Assembly (NCBI GenBank): GCA_944548615.1 | Contig: OX155951.1 | Coordinates: 37,320,995-37,384,994, forward strand | From: Micropterix aruncella | Lineage: Eukaryota; Arthropoda; Insecta; Lepidoptera; Micropterigidae | DNA length: 64,000 bases | Reading direction: 5' to 3' | Shown: positions 34,341 to 44,014 of the stretch, one piece after another | Layout: the number at the start of each line of letters is the position of its first letter | Numbering within the stretch: position 1 is the stretch's first letter | Notes under the pieces: generated by a model | Databases searched by the model: none | Told to the model about the DNA's origin: nothing | The model's input: the letters and a program-made list of their open reading frames with translations, nothing else | Translations under genes and position numbers: made by a program

Positions 34341-34987
34341 GCAACGTTCTGACAGTTAGAGGTGTCAACTACAATGGGCTAGCCCGTCATCCCAGGAAGT
34401 TTTAACGATAGTGGCACTAGGAAGGTAACTCAGCGGGCCACCTCGCCCCCTAGCTACCAGTTTTATCAGCATATTTCCGCCTGGAATTAACCATTAGGCT
34501 ATCTATGACCTGCCGACTAGTAACGGGTTCGAAGTCGCTTGCGCGGACCTCTACTTGCCGTATTTTCAGTGGCTTTTAAGTTTTAATTTATCGCGGACCA
34601 TGGCATCTTTTGCCTGGCTCTGAACTCAGGATCAGGCAGCCAACTACTCGTTTCAAGAGTGGATGACGACAGTTCAAAATCCACCTCCGCTGCTTAGGAA
34701 ACAGTATATTTCCATATAGTCTTCCGATTCCTGCACTTATTACTCAGATTACACATATCGATTGGCTGTCGCCGTACTTTCCACAAACCGTCCAGTAGCC
34801 CCGGGAGGCAATCTCTCAGTGGAATCCGGTCCACCAGCCGTAAGGCCTGGGATGCGAGAGACCTTTCCGGGGTAGTCTTCCACACAAGGAGACTACTGAA
34901 TAGGATCTGAATCGTGAGTTTGACCGCCCCGAAAACACAGAGAATCTTATGGCCCAAGCTGCAACAACCGTACGCAACGTTCTGACA
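34341..34987. repeat. 14-bp target-site duplication around structured repeat copy D
   Basis: GCAACGTTCTGACA is present at 34341-34354 and again at 34974-34987, exactly on both sides of copy D. A 14-bp duplication of this kind is typical of target-primed insertion of non-LTR elements. Confidence 0.65.
34355..34973 (-). repeat. structured GC-rich repeat family, copy D
   Basis: Begins TTAGAGGTGTCAACTACAAT and GGGCTAGCCCGTCATCCCAG. Internal blocks GTCGCTTGCGCGGAC, ATCGCGGACCATGGC, CGTTTCAAGAGTGG and AACCGTCCAG follow in family order. Some parts are deleted or diverged. Flanked by the 14-bp duplication. Confidence 0.65.
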
Positions 34988-35112
34988 ACTATAGCTGACG
35001 ACTAGAATAGGCGAACCCGTGACCTCAGGTAGTTTAAACGATATTATATCGTTCTGTCTCCCGTGAGGTGAGCGTAGAAGACAAAACAGTCCACCGTCTA
35101 GTTACGCCACAT
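34988..35112 (-). repeat. structured GC-rich repeat family, copy E (short)
   Basis: Only the first 125 bases of the family: TATAGCTGACGACTAG, GGCGAACCCGTGACCTCAGG, AACGATATTATATCGTT and GAGGTGAGCGTAGAAGAC, ending at GTTACGCCACAT. Starts right after the second copy of the 14-bp duplication of copy D, in the same orientation. Confidence 0.65.
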
Positions 35113-35925
35113 AGTTTCGAGGTTTTTGTTCCGATAGATTACAAGGAATTTGCAAAATACAAAAAGGGTGATGATTTCAGCATTTATTTATTTTTATTTA
35201 AAAACTACAAAATATTGATTTTTTTTCATCATAATACGAAAGACTAACAAATTCGCTACAAAATTCAATTTTTTATTATTTATTGAAATGCATGTGTGAG
35301 TCACTTACAAATTATTGTAAAATGGCAATTTTTCACTGTTTGAGAGAGGTAGTCGCCAGTCCAGGTGGCGGCGCTTTTTCTATTTTTAGTTGCGTTATTG
35401 AAGTTTGAAATTACTTATGCGTTAGACGAGGAGCATAACAGCTGATCATCCTACCGTTATAAGTTTGACGATAAACATCTAACCGGATTAGGTGTTAAGG
35501 ATTGATACACGCGGCGAGTGACAACCTGCAGACCCACGTTACTGTCCAAACCCCGACCGATACGAATACATTTAGGCTAGGTTGCGTAAGCGCACTTAGT
35601 TTAACACAAATTAGATCCTATATCTTATTCAACCGGGGCCGGAAATCCCGCAAAGAAGCGCTATTTAGGGCGGGCGGTCTTATTTTATTAATTGGGGTTC
35701 TTAGCGGCGAAGATTCTCATTCTCAAGTGGAGGGCTTTTCGGTAATCTCGAGTTCTTAATTTGTGGATAAAGAAAAACTTTTTCCGTCGTTAGAGGAGCT
35801 GATCAGTTACAAGCTTGTTGGGTAGCCTATGCGGCTATAATACGATTTATAAACAGATATTGCTTAATTTATAAACAGATATTGCGATTTATAGACATAC
35901 ATTATACATCTATTTATGTTTAAAA
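35113..35925. other. no gene recognised
   Basis: AT-rich to 35340, then more balanced. The 85-codon open stretch at 35502-35759 shows no domain. Confidence 0.4.
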
Positions 35926-36220
35926 AATACGAAGGCATATTGCTGGATTGACAATAAAATTGTTTTTCATTGATTTTATATTTTTTTATTCTACATAGAA
36001 TTTGCATTTCTATTTTAACATATTATTCTCTCTTAGTATTTAATGACATTCTGATTATTTGTAAGTAGGTAATATTGAATATAATATTACAGCCATGACA
36101 ACTATCATGAAAGTTATGTTTTTAATAATTAAATTTTAAGCATTTAATTTTGTGATGCATCCAAGTGTAGGAATGCCTATCTACTGGAATAGTTGATTGT
36201 ATTGTATTGTATTGTATTGT
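35926..36220 (+). repeat. LINE 3' UTR with (TATTG)n tail, copy 3
   Basis: GAAGGCATATTGCTGGATTG, ATTACAGCCATGACAACTAT and CATCCAAGTGTAGGAATGCC, ending TACTGGAATAGTTGATTGTA and four to five clean TATTG units. Least decayed tail of the three copies (with 18488 and 19561). Confidence 0.7.
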
Positions 36221-36785
36221 AAAATAAATATTTTGTATTTGGATTTATGTTATAATTATTTTCGACTGCTTTTATTATTTATTGAGTACCTATATAATTT
36301 TTTTATTCTTATATTTTTTAATTATTTTTAATGGTTTTTTTTGTTTGCAACCAATAGGATAGAAAACATCTTTTTTATAAAAATATTTTTTTAATACCTA
36401 AAAAAAATAAATCTTCAGTGGAACGGGCATTACCAAATTGTGAGTTACCTAGTGATGAATTACCATTGTGTTTAAATAATCCTTATATATTTTGTTCAAT
36501 AAATAAGAAAAAAACGTTTTGCCAAGTGTAAGATTAGCTACGATATTTACATATCTTGAGTCACTAGTACCTACATTGCTATTTAAATACGGACTCCTAA
36601 ATTAGACGTAAAATGAAATCTCTTGAAAAGCAAATTCAAAACGTGCCCTGCCAGGGACGATTCAAACAGAAATGGGGGAAATTTAAAACATCAATCAAAA
36701 ATAGCATTGTTTTAATTCAACATTAGAATGTAGCTATTAAAGCTGCTAAACTTATGGTTTAGTTCAATTTAATTTTAATTTCCAT
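36221..36785. other. no gene recognised
   Basis: AT-rich; nothing assignable. Confidence 0.4.
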
Positions 36786-36837
36786 TTTATAATGTCCAAT
36801 TGGCGGGTTGTCCAACCGCTGACCGATGATATGTCCA

Positions 36838-36898
36838 CTGACATGACCAATGACAATGACAATAACCAATGACAATGACAATGATCAATGACATGGCC
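36838..36898. repeat. degenerate (TGACAA) microsatellite
   Basis: Units of TGACAATGACAA and CAATGACATG follow each other for about 60 bases. They sit in the split copy of the 23485-type block, just left of the ACCGACT-ended repeat. Confidence 0.6.
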
Positions 36899-36918
36899 AC
36901 TAATACACAAACTTTTAA

Positions 36919-37545
36919 CAAAAAAAACCGACTCCAAAATGTTTTATACGTCTAGCAGTCATGTCATGGGGATACTTAGAACGGGCTATCATAATTGAAT
37001 GCGTATACAAAATTTTGTGCCTGTGCTATTGACCGTTGAGGAGTTCCCTCGTTGGAAACCAACCCTGGGTGCCGCAGTACTGTTTTTCTGAAACTTAGAA
37101 CAGGCTATCGTCGGAAGCCAACCCTGGGCGCAGCAGCCATGTCTTGATGGAACTTAGAACGGGCTATCATAACTGAATGGGTATACAATGTTTCGTGTCT
37201 GTGCTGTTGATCGTTGAGGAGTCCCCTCGTCGGGAGCCAACCCAGGGTGTAGAATCAGGTCATACTTACCATAAAAATAAATACATTGTCATCAGAATCA
37301 AATTAACATGTACATTTTCAACTTCGTATGATAATATTTGAGAGGTTCCCTCAATTCCTCATGGACCCCATCATCAGAACAGGATTTTGAAAAAAAATCC
37401 GCCTAATCTGCAAGTAAAAATCCTTTCAAATAAAAAAAGAACTTTCCAAATCGGTTTATAAATAGCAGAGTTCTGAGGTAACAAACATAAAAAAAAGATA
37501 CAACCGAATTGATTACCTCCTCCTTTTTTTGAAGTCGGTTAAAAA
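36919..37545. mobile_element. ACCGACTTCAAAAA-ended repeat typical of Lepidoptera
   Basis: Left end AAAAAAACCGACTCCAAAA and right end TTTTTTTGAAGTCGGTTAAA are inverted. The right part includes CAACCGAATTGATTACCTCC. I recall this terminus as very abundant in butterfly and moth genomes. Internal units GAACGGGCTATCATAA, with a GAGTTCCCTCGT / GAGTCCCCTCGT block and CCAACCCTGGG, recur at 36976, 37095 and 37154. Both flanks match the block seen intact at 23497 and 41555, so the element split a copy of it. Confidence 0.65.
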
Positions 37546-39157
37546 TGACCAATATCATGTCCAACCACTCTTGGCCGTGTCAAAACTATATAAACGGTAG
37601 CTATCTTATAAGGTGATATAAGATAGTAACATTATTATTATTTCCATTTTCAACTTAATTAAGTAACTACCTACTATATAAATTAACATCTGACTTCTTA
37701 CATAAACGTAATTAAATTCAGTTAAGCTACCTACAACATACCTAACCTTCGTAATTGTAGGTGATTATCAAATTTTTGTCTGTTCGTTTTATTTTGCTAA
37801 ATATATATTTTTAAAATCCAGCATTTTGTTTTCGGATCTCTTGACAGTTATTTTTAATAGAAGGATTCATCTATAAGTTTTTACTTTCATCACAGTCAGT
37901 TTTATAAAGTATGACATTAGTGAAACTATAAGAGCCTGCAAATATTCTTCAAACGCAAATAATATACATAAATCCCATATTATGGTATAGTTTTATTGAT
38001 GAAAATACTTATTTGGCCACATGGACACGATATCAATAATTCTCAATGACTTAAATAATTTCTGGCCTTTAAACTTAACTCATGCCATTTCTTAAATCTT
38101 CAATTACTTATTAGATTTTGATTTAACACTTTCTGATTTTACAAGTAAAACAGCGATTCATATGATAAAGAACAATATCTACACTTCCACAGCTGTCATT
38201 CTTTAGACACTAAAATATCCATTCGCTGACACCGTTTGCTCAATAACAAAGAGACTGGTCAATAACAAAATCAGTAACTCACTAATCAAAAACAATCTCT
38301 GCGGGAATGAAAATACCCTGCTTCTTTATTAGAAAAAGAAATCCTAAATTCTGAAATTCTGATATACACGAAAACCTAAAAATATCTTTCTCAATTTAAA
38401 TGAAAATATTAATTAAATCTTTCTCAATACCACTTATTTTGTAGGTGCTGAGAAACTGCTATCATTATTTCTTACGATTCGTCCACTAGGGATTCTTAGA
38501 TTCACAAAAAATGTTATCTTTCAGTAGACCACCTAATGTTTAACCCGACAGCTCGCGAAGTAAAAATTCAGCTGTCCCATTCGCGCGCGACATTTTCGCG
38601 CGCAAAATCGACGACCTTGATAAAAATGACCATATTTTGTAAACCACTATACGGATCATAAAAAGAAGAACTGTAAAATGATCGCATTGAAATTTGACAT
38701 ATAATACATTATAAAGTTATCTCGTAAATCAATTAAGATAATAATGGCGACAAATTACAAATTTGGCGAAGTGAAAAAACTCGCCTATTTATCATTTCGA
38801 TGTTTTTATCACTAAATACGAAAGTCTATGCGGAAATTGTATTTACAGTTATGTTCTTTATTAAATGCTTTACCAAAACCATTATTTTGTTTTACTTCTT
38901 TGCATACAAAAATATTTAGTTTTTCAGTCATAATAACCAAGAAAAATTTGATGTCTCCTCGTAAAATTTTATTTTAAAATTTTATATTTCTGACTACTTA
39001 GGGACTTTATTTATATGAAATTCTTTCATAATAACTTTTTCACTACACTACACTTCTTATAAAATCATACCAGACTTTCAGCTTTGTCTGATATTACAGA
39101 AAAATCCAAACTTTTGCGAGTCAGTGACGAAAATTTGGTATTAACTTTGACAGGTCA
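37546..39157. other. no gene recognised
   Basis: AT-rich. A CGCGCGC-containing hairpin (TTCGCGCGCGACATTTTCGC) is at about 38580-38602. No ORF supported. Confidence 0.4.
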
Positions 39158-39553
39158 TAATACAAAAGTGGATAAAGTTTTTCAAATATATGTATAGTGT
39201 TATTATATGCTTATTATATGTCTAAGAACTAATTATTATACTCTAAAGAGTCACATTTCATAGAAAAACTATAGGAAATCACGCTCAAAATATGGTAATT
39301 CTTCCATATTAATTACGTAAACAAATAGGTATGCGCACCCCGCGATTTCGCGAATATCGATAAAATTAGGCAGCGCGCCTGTCTATGCAATATCGCCGCG
39401 GTGCGTTCTTATTTGTTTAGGCAAATTCGGAGTGTGATTTTCTAGTTTCTTCTATGAAATGTGACTGGAGTATAATAATTAGTTATTGGACATCTAATAA
39501 GCGTCAAGTTTTCAATACATTTGAAAAACTTCTAACCACTTTTGTATGCCTTT
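39158..39553. mobile_element. foldback element
   Basis: The two halves are imperfect inverted copies. TACAAAAGTGG, TTTTTCAAAT, AACTAATTATTATACTC and CACATTTCATAGAA on the left answer TTCTATGAAATGTG, GAGTATAATAATTAGTT, ATTTGAAAAA and CCACTTTTGTA on the right. The centre continues the pairing (ACAAATA..GCGCACC with GGTGCG..TATTTGT). Little is left as a loop. Confidence 0.7.
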
Positions 39554-39607
39554 GCAATTATTATGAAATCAAAGATTATCGCGGTTGCTTCACATTATAG
39601 CTTTATA

Positions 39608-39735
39608 AACGAATTTACCGCGTGAAGTGTGTAGCACCCGACGTTTCGGCGACGTTGCCCAGGGTAGACTGGACAGCGGCGGCTGCAACGTCGCCGAAAC
39701 GTTGGTGTCCAAACTTTACGTGGTAAATTCGTTTT
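39608..39735. repeat. palindrome P1 of the GC-rich hairpin array
   Basis: Arms read AAACGAATTTACCGCGTGAA, GTAGCACCCGACGTTTCGGC and GACGTTGC outward to a centre near CAGGGTAGACTGGACAGC; the right arm is diverged (GTTGGTGTCCAAACTTTACG). Confidence 0.75.
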
Positions 39736-40046
39736 TTAACCACATTTGTATCATGCCTTTGCAATTATTATGAAATCAAAGACTATCGCGGTTGTTTGAC
39801 AGTATAAATAGCTTTATAAACGAATTTACCGCGTGAACTTTGTAGCACCCGACGTTTCGGCGACGTTGCAGCCGCCGTTGTCCAGGGTAGACTGGACAGC
39901 GGCCGCTGCAACATCGCCGAAACGTCGGGTGCTACAAACTTCACGCGGTAATTCGTTTATAAAGCCATTTATAATGTCAAACAAACGCGTTAAGTTTTTG
40001 ATTTCATAATAATGGCAAAGGCATTATACAAAGTGGTTAAAAAACG
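39730..40046. repeat. palindrome P2, about 315 bp in total
   Basis: The GC-rich core as in P1 is extended on both sides by AT-rich arms (CATGCCTTTGCAATTATTAT with GAAATCAAAGAC, TTTGACAGTATAAAT, GCTTTATAAACG) that reappear inverted at 39950-40046. Almost the whole unit is self-complementary. Confidence 0.8.
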
Positions 40047-40200
40047 AATTTACCGCGTGAAGTTTGTAGCACCCGACGTTTCGGCGACGTTGCAGCCGCC
40101 GTTGTCTAGAGTAGACTGGACAGCGGCCGCTGCAACATCGCCGAAACGTCGGGTGCTACAAACTTCACGCGGTATATTCGTTTTTTAACCACTTTTGTAG
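40029..40200. repeat. palindrome P3
   Basis: Core as in P2 with the arms ACAAAGTGGTTAAAAAACGA and TCGTTTTTTAACCACTTTTG. It overlaps the right arm of P2, so the array could refold in several registers. Confidence 0.8.
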
Positions 40201-41343
40201 AATTATTATTATTATTAAAATTTCCTAGAAGAAAACTCAACAAACCAATTTTTTTTTTATTTACTAAATTTCCAGTACAAAATTTTACAGTAAGTCATTT
40301 GATAAAAATAAAACAAACATGTCATAAAAATAAACATAACAATTGTACCGACTAAAATAAAAACTTTCATCAGTTGGTATATTAGGTATACAATTATTCG
40401 TTTCTTTATATACTAAAGAAACATAGAAAAATATAACAAAAAAAATCTAAGTGAAAAAAGTTGACGAGATTGGATTTTATCATTTATTTTTTATGCGACT
40501 TATGCTTTAATTTTTTTTATTGGTACTAAATTTCCAGTACAAAATAGTACCTACATGCACGTTTCAAAATTGCCACATTTGATAAAAACTTATAATGTAT
40601 CACAAAAAAAAGTGCATAACACACATCACGTTACATCGTTGAAATATAATGATACATATAATCGAGTAATGGAGTTTCATCAAAATTCCTTGTAATTCAA
40701 CAAAATTTCGAGTGAAACGTCGTTATTCTATATAAAACAGTAATAACAAAACGCCGCCCGTCGCTCTCCGCCGCGCGCCGACTCTCCCGCGTCCGCCGCC
40801 CTCTACTCGCCCCGCCGCCGCTAGAGGTCGTCTGAAAATTAAAACAATATTATTAGTTCTCACGTCCTGTCTAAATTTCAATTCAATTTCTAAAACCTAA
40901 TTCTGTTGTAGTGATCGAAAATTCCCCCTGACCACAAATTTCCGTTTCTTTATTCCATCATAACTTCTATACGCTTAAGACCAATTTAAAAATCTGCTGT
41001 ATTACTAGAATCGTTATGTCCTCCCGAGTGTCATAGGGTACCTCAATCTAAAAATATTAAGTAAGTAGTTGTCTAAATGTCCAAATATCTATAGGTTAAA
41101 ATAAATACATCGACGGTGGAAAGGACAAATTTACTAAACGACAATTTGGGCGATATTGAGTTATATATATCACTAGAATCATAAAAAAATCCTGCGTCGA
41201 TTAGTTCCACTCTCAAACTGCTGGGGTAGTTTTTGTTGTCGCTTGGTATTTTATAATTTTGTTGATTATTTACAGTTTTCGGCAACCAAGCGACAAAAAA
41301 TTTGGTCAGTTCTTTAAAATGTTCAAAAAAGTCACCTGTCGGT
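40201..41343. other. no gene; GC-rich island at 40752-40828
   Basis: 40752-40828 is almost purely G and C with many CpG and CCGCC steps (CGCCGCGCGCCGACTCTCCC), in the middle of AT-rich DNA. It could be the remnant of a promoter or 5' UTR, but no coding exon follows. The remainder shows nothing. Confidence 0.45.
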
Positions 41344-41430
41344 AAACTGGAAGATATTGAGTTGGTTGACTGGAAGATATTGGGTTGGTTGACTGGAAGA
41401 TATTGTGTTGGTTGACTGGAAGATATTGTA
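41344..41430 (+). repeat. 23-bp minisatellite, about 4 units
   Basis: Units TTGGTTGACTGGAAGATATTGNG repeat nearly perfectly. The segment CTGGAAGATATTG is also present once in the LINE 3' UTR at 27869, directly before the same LINE terminus, so the minisatellite arose by local amplification of that UTR. Confidence 0.75.
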
Positions 41431-41503
41431 ATGTAGCAATAAGTCCGCCATTGTACCTTATTTTTTATTGTGCAATAAAGAGATTTTCATTAATTCATTT
41501 ATT
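41430..41503 (+). repeat. LINE 3' end, TTGTGCAATAAAGAGATTTTC family, copy 3
   Basis: GTAGCAATAAGTCCGCCATT, GTACCTTATTTTTTATTGTG and AATAAAGAGATTTTCATT with a short ATTC-like tail. Joined directly to the minisatellite. Confidence 0.7.
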
Positions 41504-41534
41504 CATCTTAGCAATCTTTATGTTAGTTTAGATT

Positions 41535-41612
41535 TGAAGAATACATTATATTACATTTTCGTCGTGTACAATTGACGGTTAAAAACCGCTGCTCTTTGAC
41601 GTGTCAAAATAA
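41535..41612. repeat. short dispersed block shared with 23485-23560
   Basis: ACATTTTCGTCGTGTACAAT, TGACGGTTAAAAACCGCTG and TTTGACGTGTCAAAATAATT align with 23480-23545. The centre can pair (CGGTT.AAACCG). Confidence 0.55.
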
Positions 41613-41700
41613 TTGTTCACCTGCGATGCGAGTTTACCTACAATTGATCTTTTGGCCCGAGCTAAACGAAAGCGTTCGCTACCGGAAAGCTGCATAGTTG

Positions 41701-41840
41701 GACGGTGTCGACTACAACGGGCGAACCCGTCACCCCAGGCTGGTATAACGATATGTGATCGTTCTTTCAACCGCGGGATGAGCGTAGAAGACTCAGCAGT
41801 AGAAGACGCACCGGGCAGTTAACTCAGCGGGCAGTTATAA
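41701..41840 (-). repeat. structured GC-rich repeat family, copy F (short)
   Basis: GGTGTCGACTACAACGGGCG, AACCCGTCACCCCAGG, ATAACGATATGTGATCGTTC and GATGAGCGTAGAAGACTCAG, then a few diverged bases. Closest to copy A in the stem-loop region. Confidence 0.6.
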
Positions 41841-42439
41841 TCAATATTAAACAACACAATAAATAAACAAAATTAATCTTTTGGTAATAATAACTTGGCA
41901 CTTCAACCTTGTGGCCGTACACTTTGTAAAACGTGTCCTCTTTTTGATAAAAGTATTGATTTTAGTAGTCTAAATACAACCAATGTGTATAAAGTCCTCT
42001 AAATTTTATGTGCATTTTCAAAAATGTGAACCAGCCGGTGTGCAAAATCTCTGCTCTTAATATATTGGTGAAGCAACAAACCCTCTAAATATTCGTATGA
42101 ATAATCACAGCGTAGGAAATGAAAGTCAGCTACCCGTCATTTTACTTGCAAGAGCACATAATTTTAATTTTGATCAGTGTTTTAAAGTAAAAATCATTAT
42201 ATACCTTGGTGCTAAGAGAGCGAATGCTGAAGAGCGCGATATGAAATCATGGGATTTCACACATATTTTGGGAGCATGTCGAGATTCTGGGTTTAGTAAG
42301 CAAAATGAAGTTATGGGTGTTATGTCATCATTATTTAGTGACGTGCATCGCGGGAGGCCATTCGTATAAATTAGGAGGAAAAATGAACCCAAAATAGAAA
42401 CTTGAGATACAACTTGGACGAAAAAATAGGTTAACTTCG
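41841..42439. other. no gene recognised
   Basis: Contains a 90-codon plus-strand open frame at 42097-42369 without a domain I know. Otherwise AT-rich. Confidence 0.35.
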
Positions 42440-43150
42440 TGTTTCATTAATTTCAGTGAATTGGTAAGTATTGTGTAAAAAGACTGAAGTATATTTGTCC
42501 TATTATATGGTATTCAATAGTTATCAAGTTTTTTAATAAGATTTCCAAGGTTGCCACAGTCGAACGCTTTGTAAAGATCGCAAAATTAACCGAGGGCTGT
42601 TTAGGATGTATCCTGTAAGTAATGCAGATATGGAATAAGTAGTTGTAAATCGGCCTGTAGCCCGATCTGTTCATTGCTAATTATATAACTATGATGTTCA
42701 TTGAAAAACTTAATAATGATTTAAAATTATATTTTCGAAAGATCTTGGCAGCCTTCACCATGCTGAAGGCTGCCGATATTAAGATCGGCCTATACTTGTC
42801 TATATTATCTCTACAGCTTTTTTTGAAAATCAAAATTATCTCCGTCAGCTGTGATTTGTTTGGAGAAGACCCTTCTACCAAACATGCATTAAAGAGAACG
42901 AAAAGATAATCATAGATGGCAGGCGTTGAAAATTTTAGAAGGCAACTAGACACGTACCGTTGGTCAACGAGTTGGGCTTGAAGCATTGGGCTACTTGTAT
43001 AATATCCTCCCTTGTTATTTGCGATAAATGGAGGAGCACACGATTCTGTGTTACCACCGATAGGCTCGAAATAGTTATTAAATTGCTCAGCAACAGTTTG
43101 CGGAATAGCATACCTTATATTATTGCTGCATATACTGGAGTAAACCGAAG
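42440..43150 (-). pseudogene. LINE reverse transcriptase fragment
   Basis: Read on the minus strand: IPQTVAEQFNNYFEPIGGN (about 43110-43055), then IFKKSCRDNIDKYRPILISA and AFSMV (RT domains 1-2), then a shifted frame with CDLYKAFDCGNLGNLIKKLD (palm motif A) ending near 42515. Motif C is absent. Several frameshifts and stops separate the pieces. The order agrees with Jockey/CR1-type elements. Confidence 0.75.
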
Positions 43151-43468
43151 GCTGCTGAGATGTTTATGACTTTTTTTGAGAAAAGCTTATAGATCTATTT
43201 TGGATGATGGCTTCCTTGTGTATTTCCACTAAGACTGAAAATCTGGACTTGTTTCTTATCTATCATCCTTAATCTTATTAATTGCGCTGTAGGATAAAAT
43301 ATTGTTTGATTTAAGTGAAATATGTAATATTTCATATTTAAATTTGTCATGAAAAGTATTTCTATTGTCACTATTCCAGATTTTGGAATAAACATTTTTT
43401 AAACTACTACTGATTTTAATTTACATTGTCAGTTGAGAAAAAATAATTGAAAGAAATAAAAAAAAATC
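43151..43468. other. no gene recognised
   Basis: AT-rich flank between the LINE fragment and the hairpin-ended repeat. Confidence 0.4.
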
Positions 43469-44014
43469 GGTTGTGTCACCCCAAGACTTTCCTGACTAGT
43501 ATCCGGGGAGGTGCGAAAAAACAGCGACATTTTTTACTCTAGTACCCCAAATTTGTATGGCAGGTACCCCAAACGTTGGTCGTAAGTACCCCAAAAACTA
43601 ATAGGTTCTTTCGATGGTTAACAGAAGCTTCTATGCCAAATTTTAACTTAGACAGATTAAGCGTCTGGGCGCTATCGCGGAAACAATTTTTTCGCCGGGA
43701 ACCCCAAATTTGTATGGGAGGTACCACAACCGTAGGGCGTAGGGACTCCAAAAACTAATGGGTTCCTCCGACGGTTAACAGAAGCTTATATACTAAATTT
43801 CAGCTCAATCCGATTAAGCGTCTGGGCGCTATCGTGGAAGAATACATACATACAGACATACAGACATACAGACATACAGACAGACAGAGATCGGTCTGGA
43901 AATAGTCTCAATCGTCTCAGGGAGTCTCAAAATATATATTCCCATCTTCATCTCAAAATTTTTTTTTAGCGCGATCACAATACTTTCCTTTCCGATAGGT
44001 CGTCAGGAAAGTAA
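43469..44014. mobile_element. hairpin-ended dispersed repeat, copy 2
   Basis: Left end GGTTGTGTCACCCCAAGACT, right end ACAATACTTTCC...GGAAAGTAAAA as in 6390-6864. Inside are two diverged units (ACCCCAAATTTGTATGG, GTTAACAGAAGCTT, GATTAAGCGTCTGGGCGCTA) at about 43545-43690 and 43700-43845, then a (ACATACAG) microsatellite at 43850-43890. CTTTCCTGAC next to the left end answers GTCAGGAAAG in the right hairpin. Confidence 0.6.

Noticed and set aside
36838..36898. CRISPR-like short spaced repeats
   Set aside because: The units are contiguous TGACAA microsatellite without spacers, in eukaryotic DNA.
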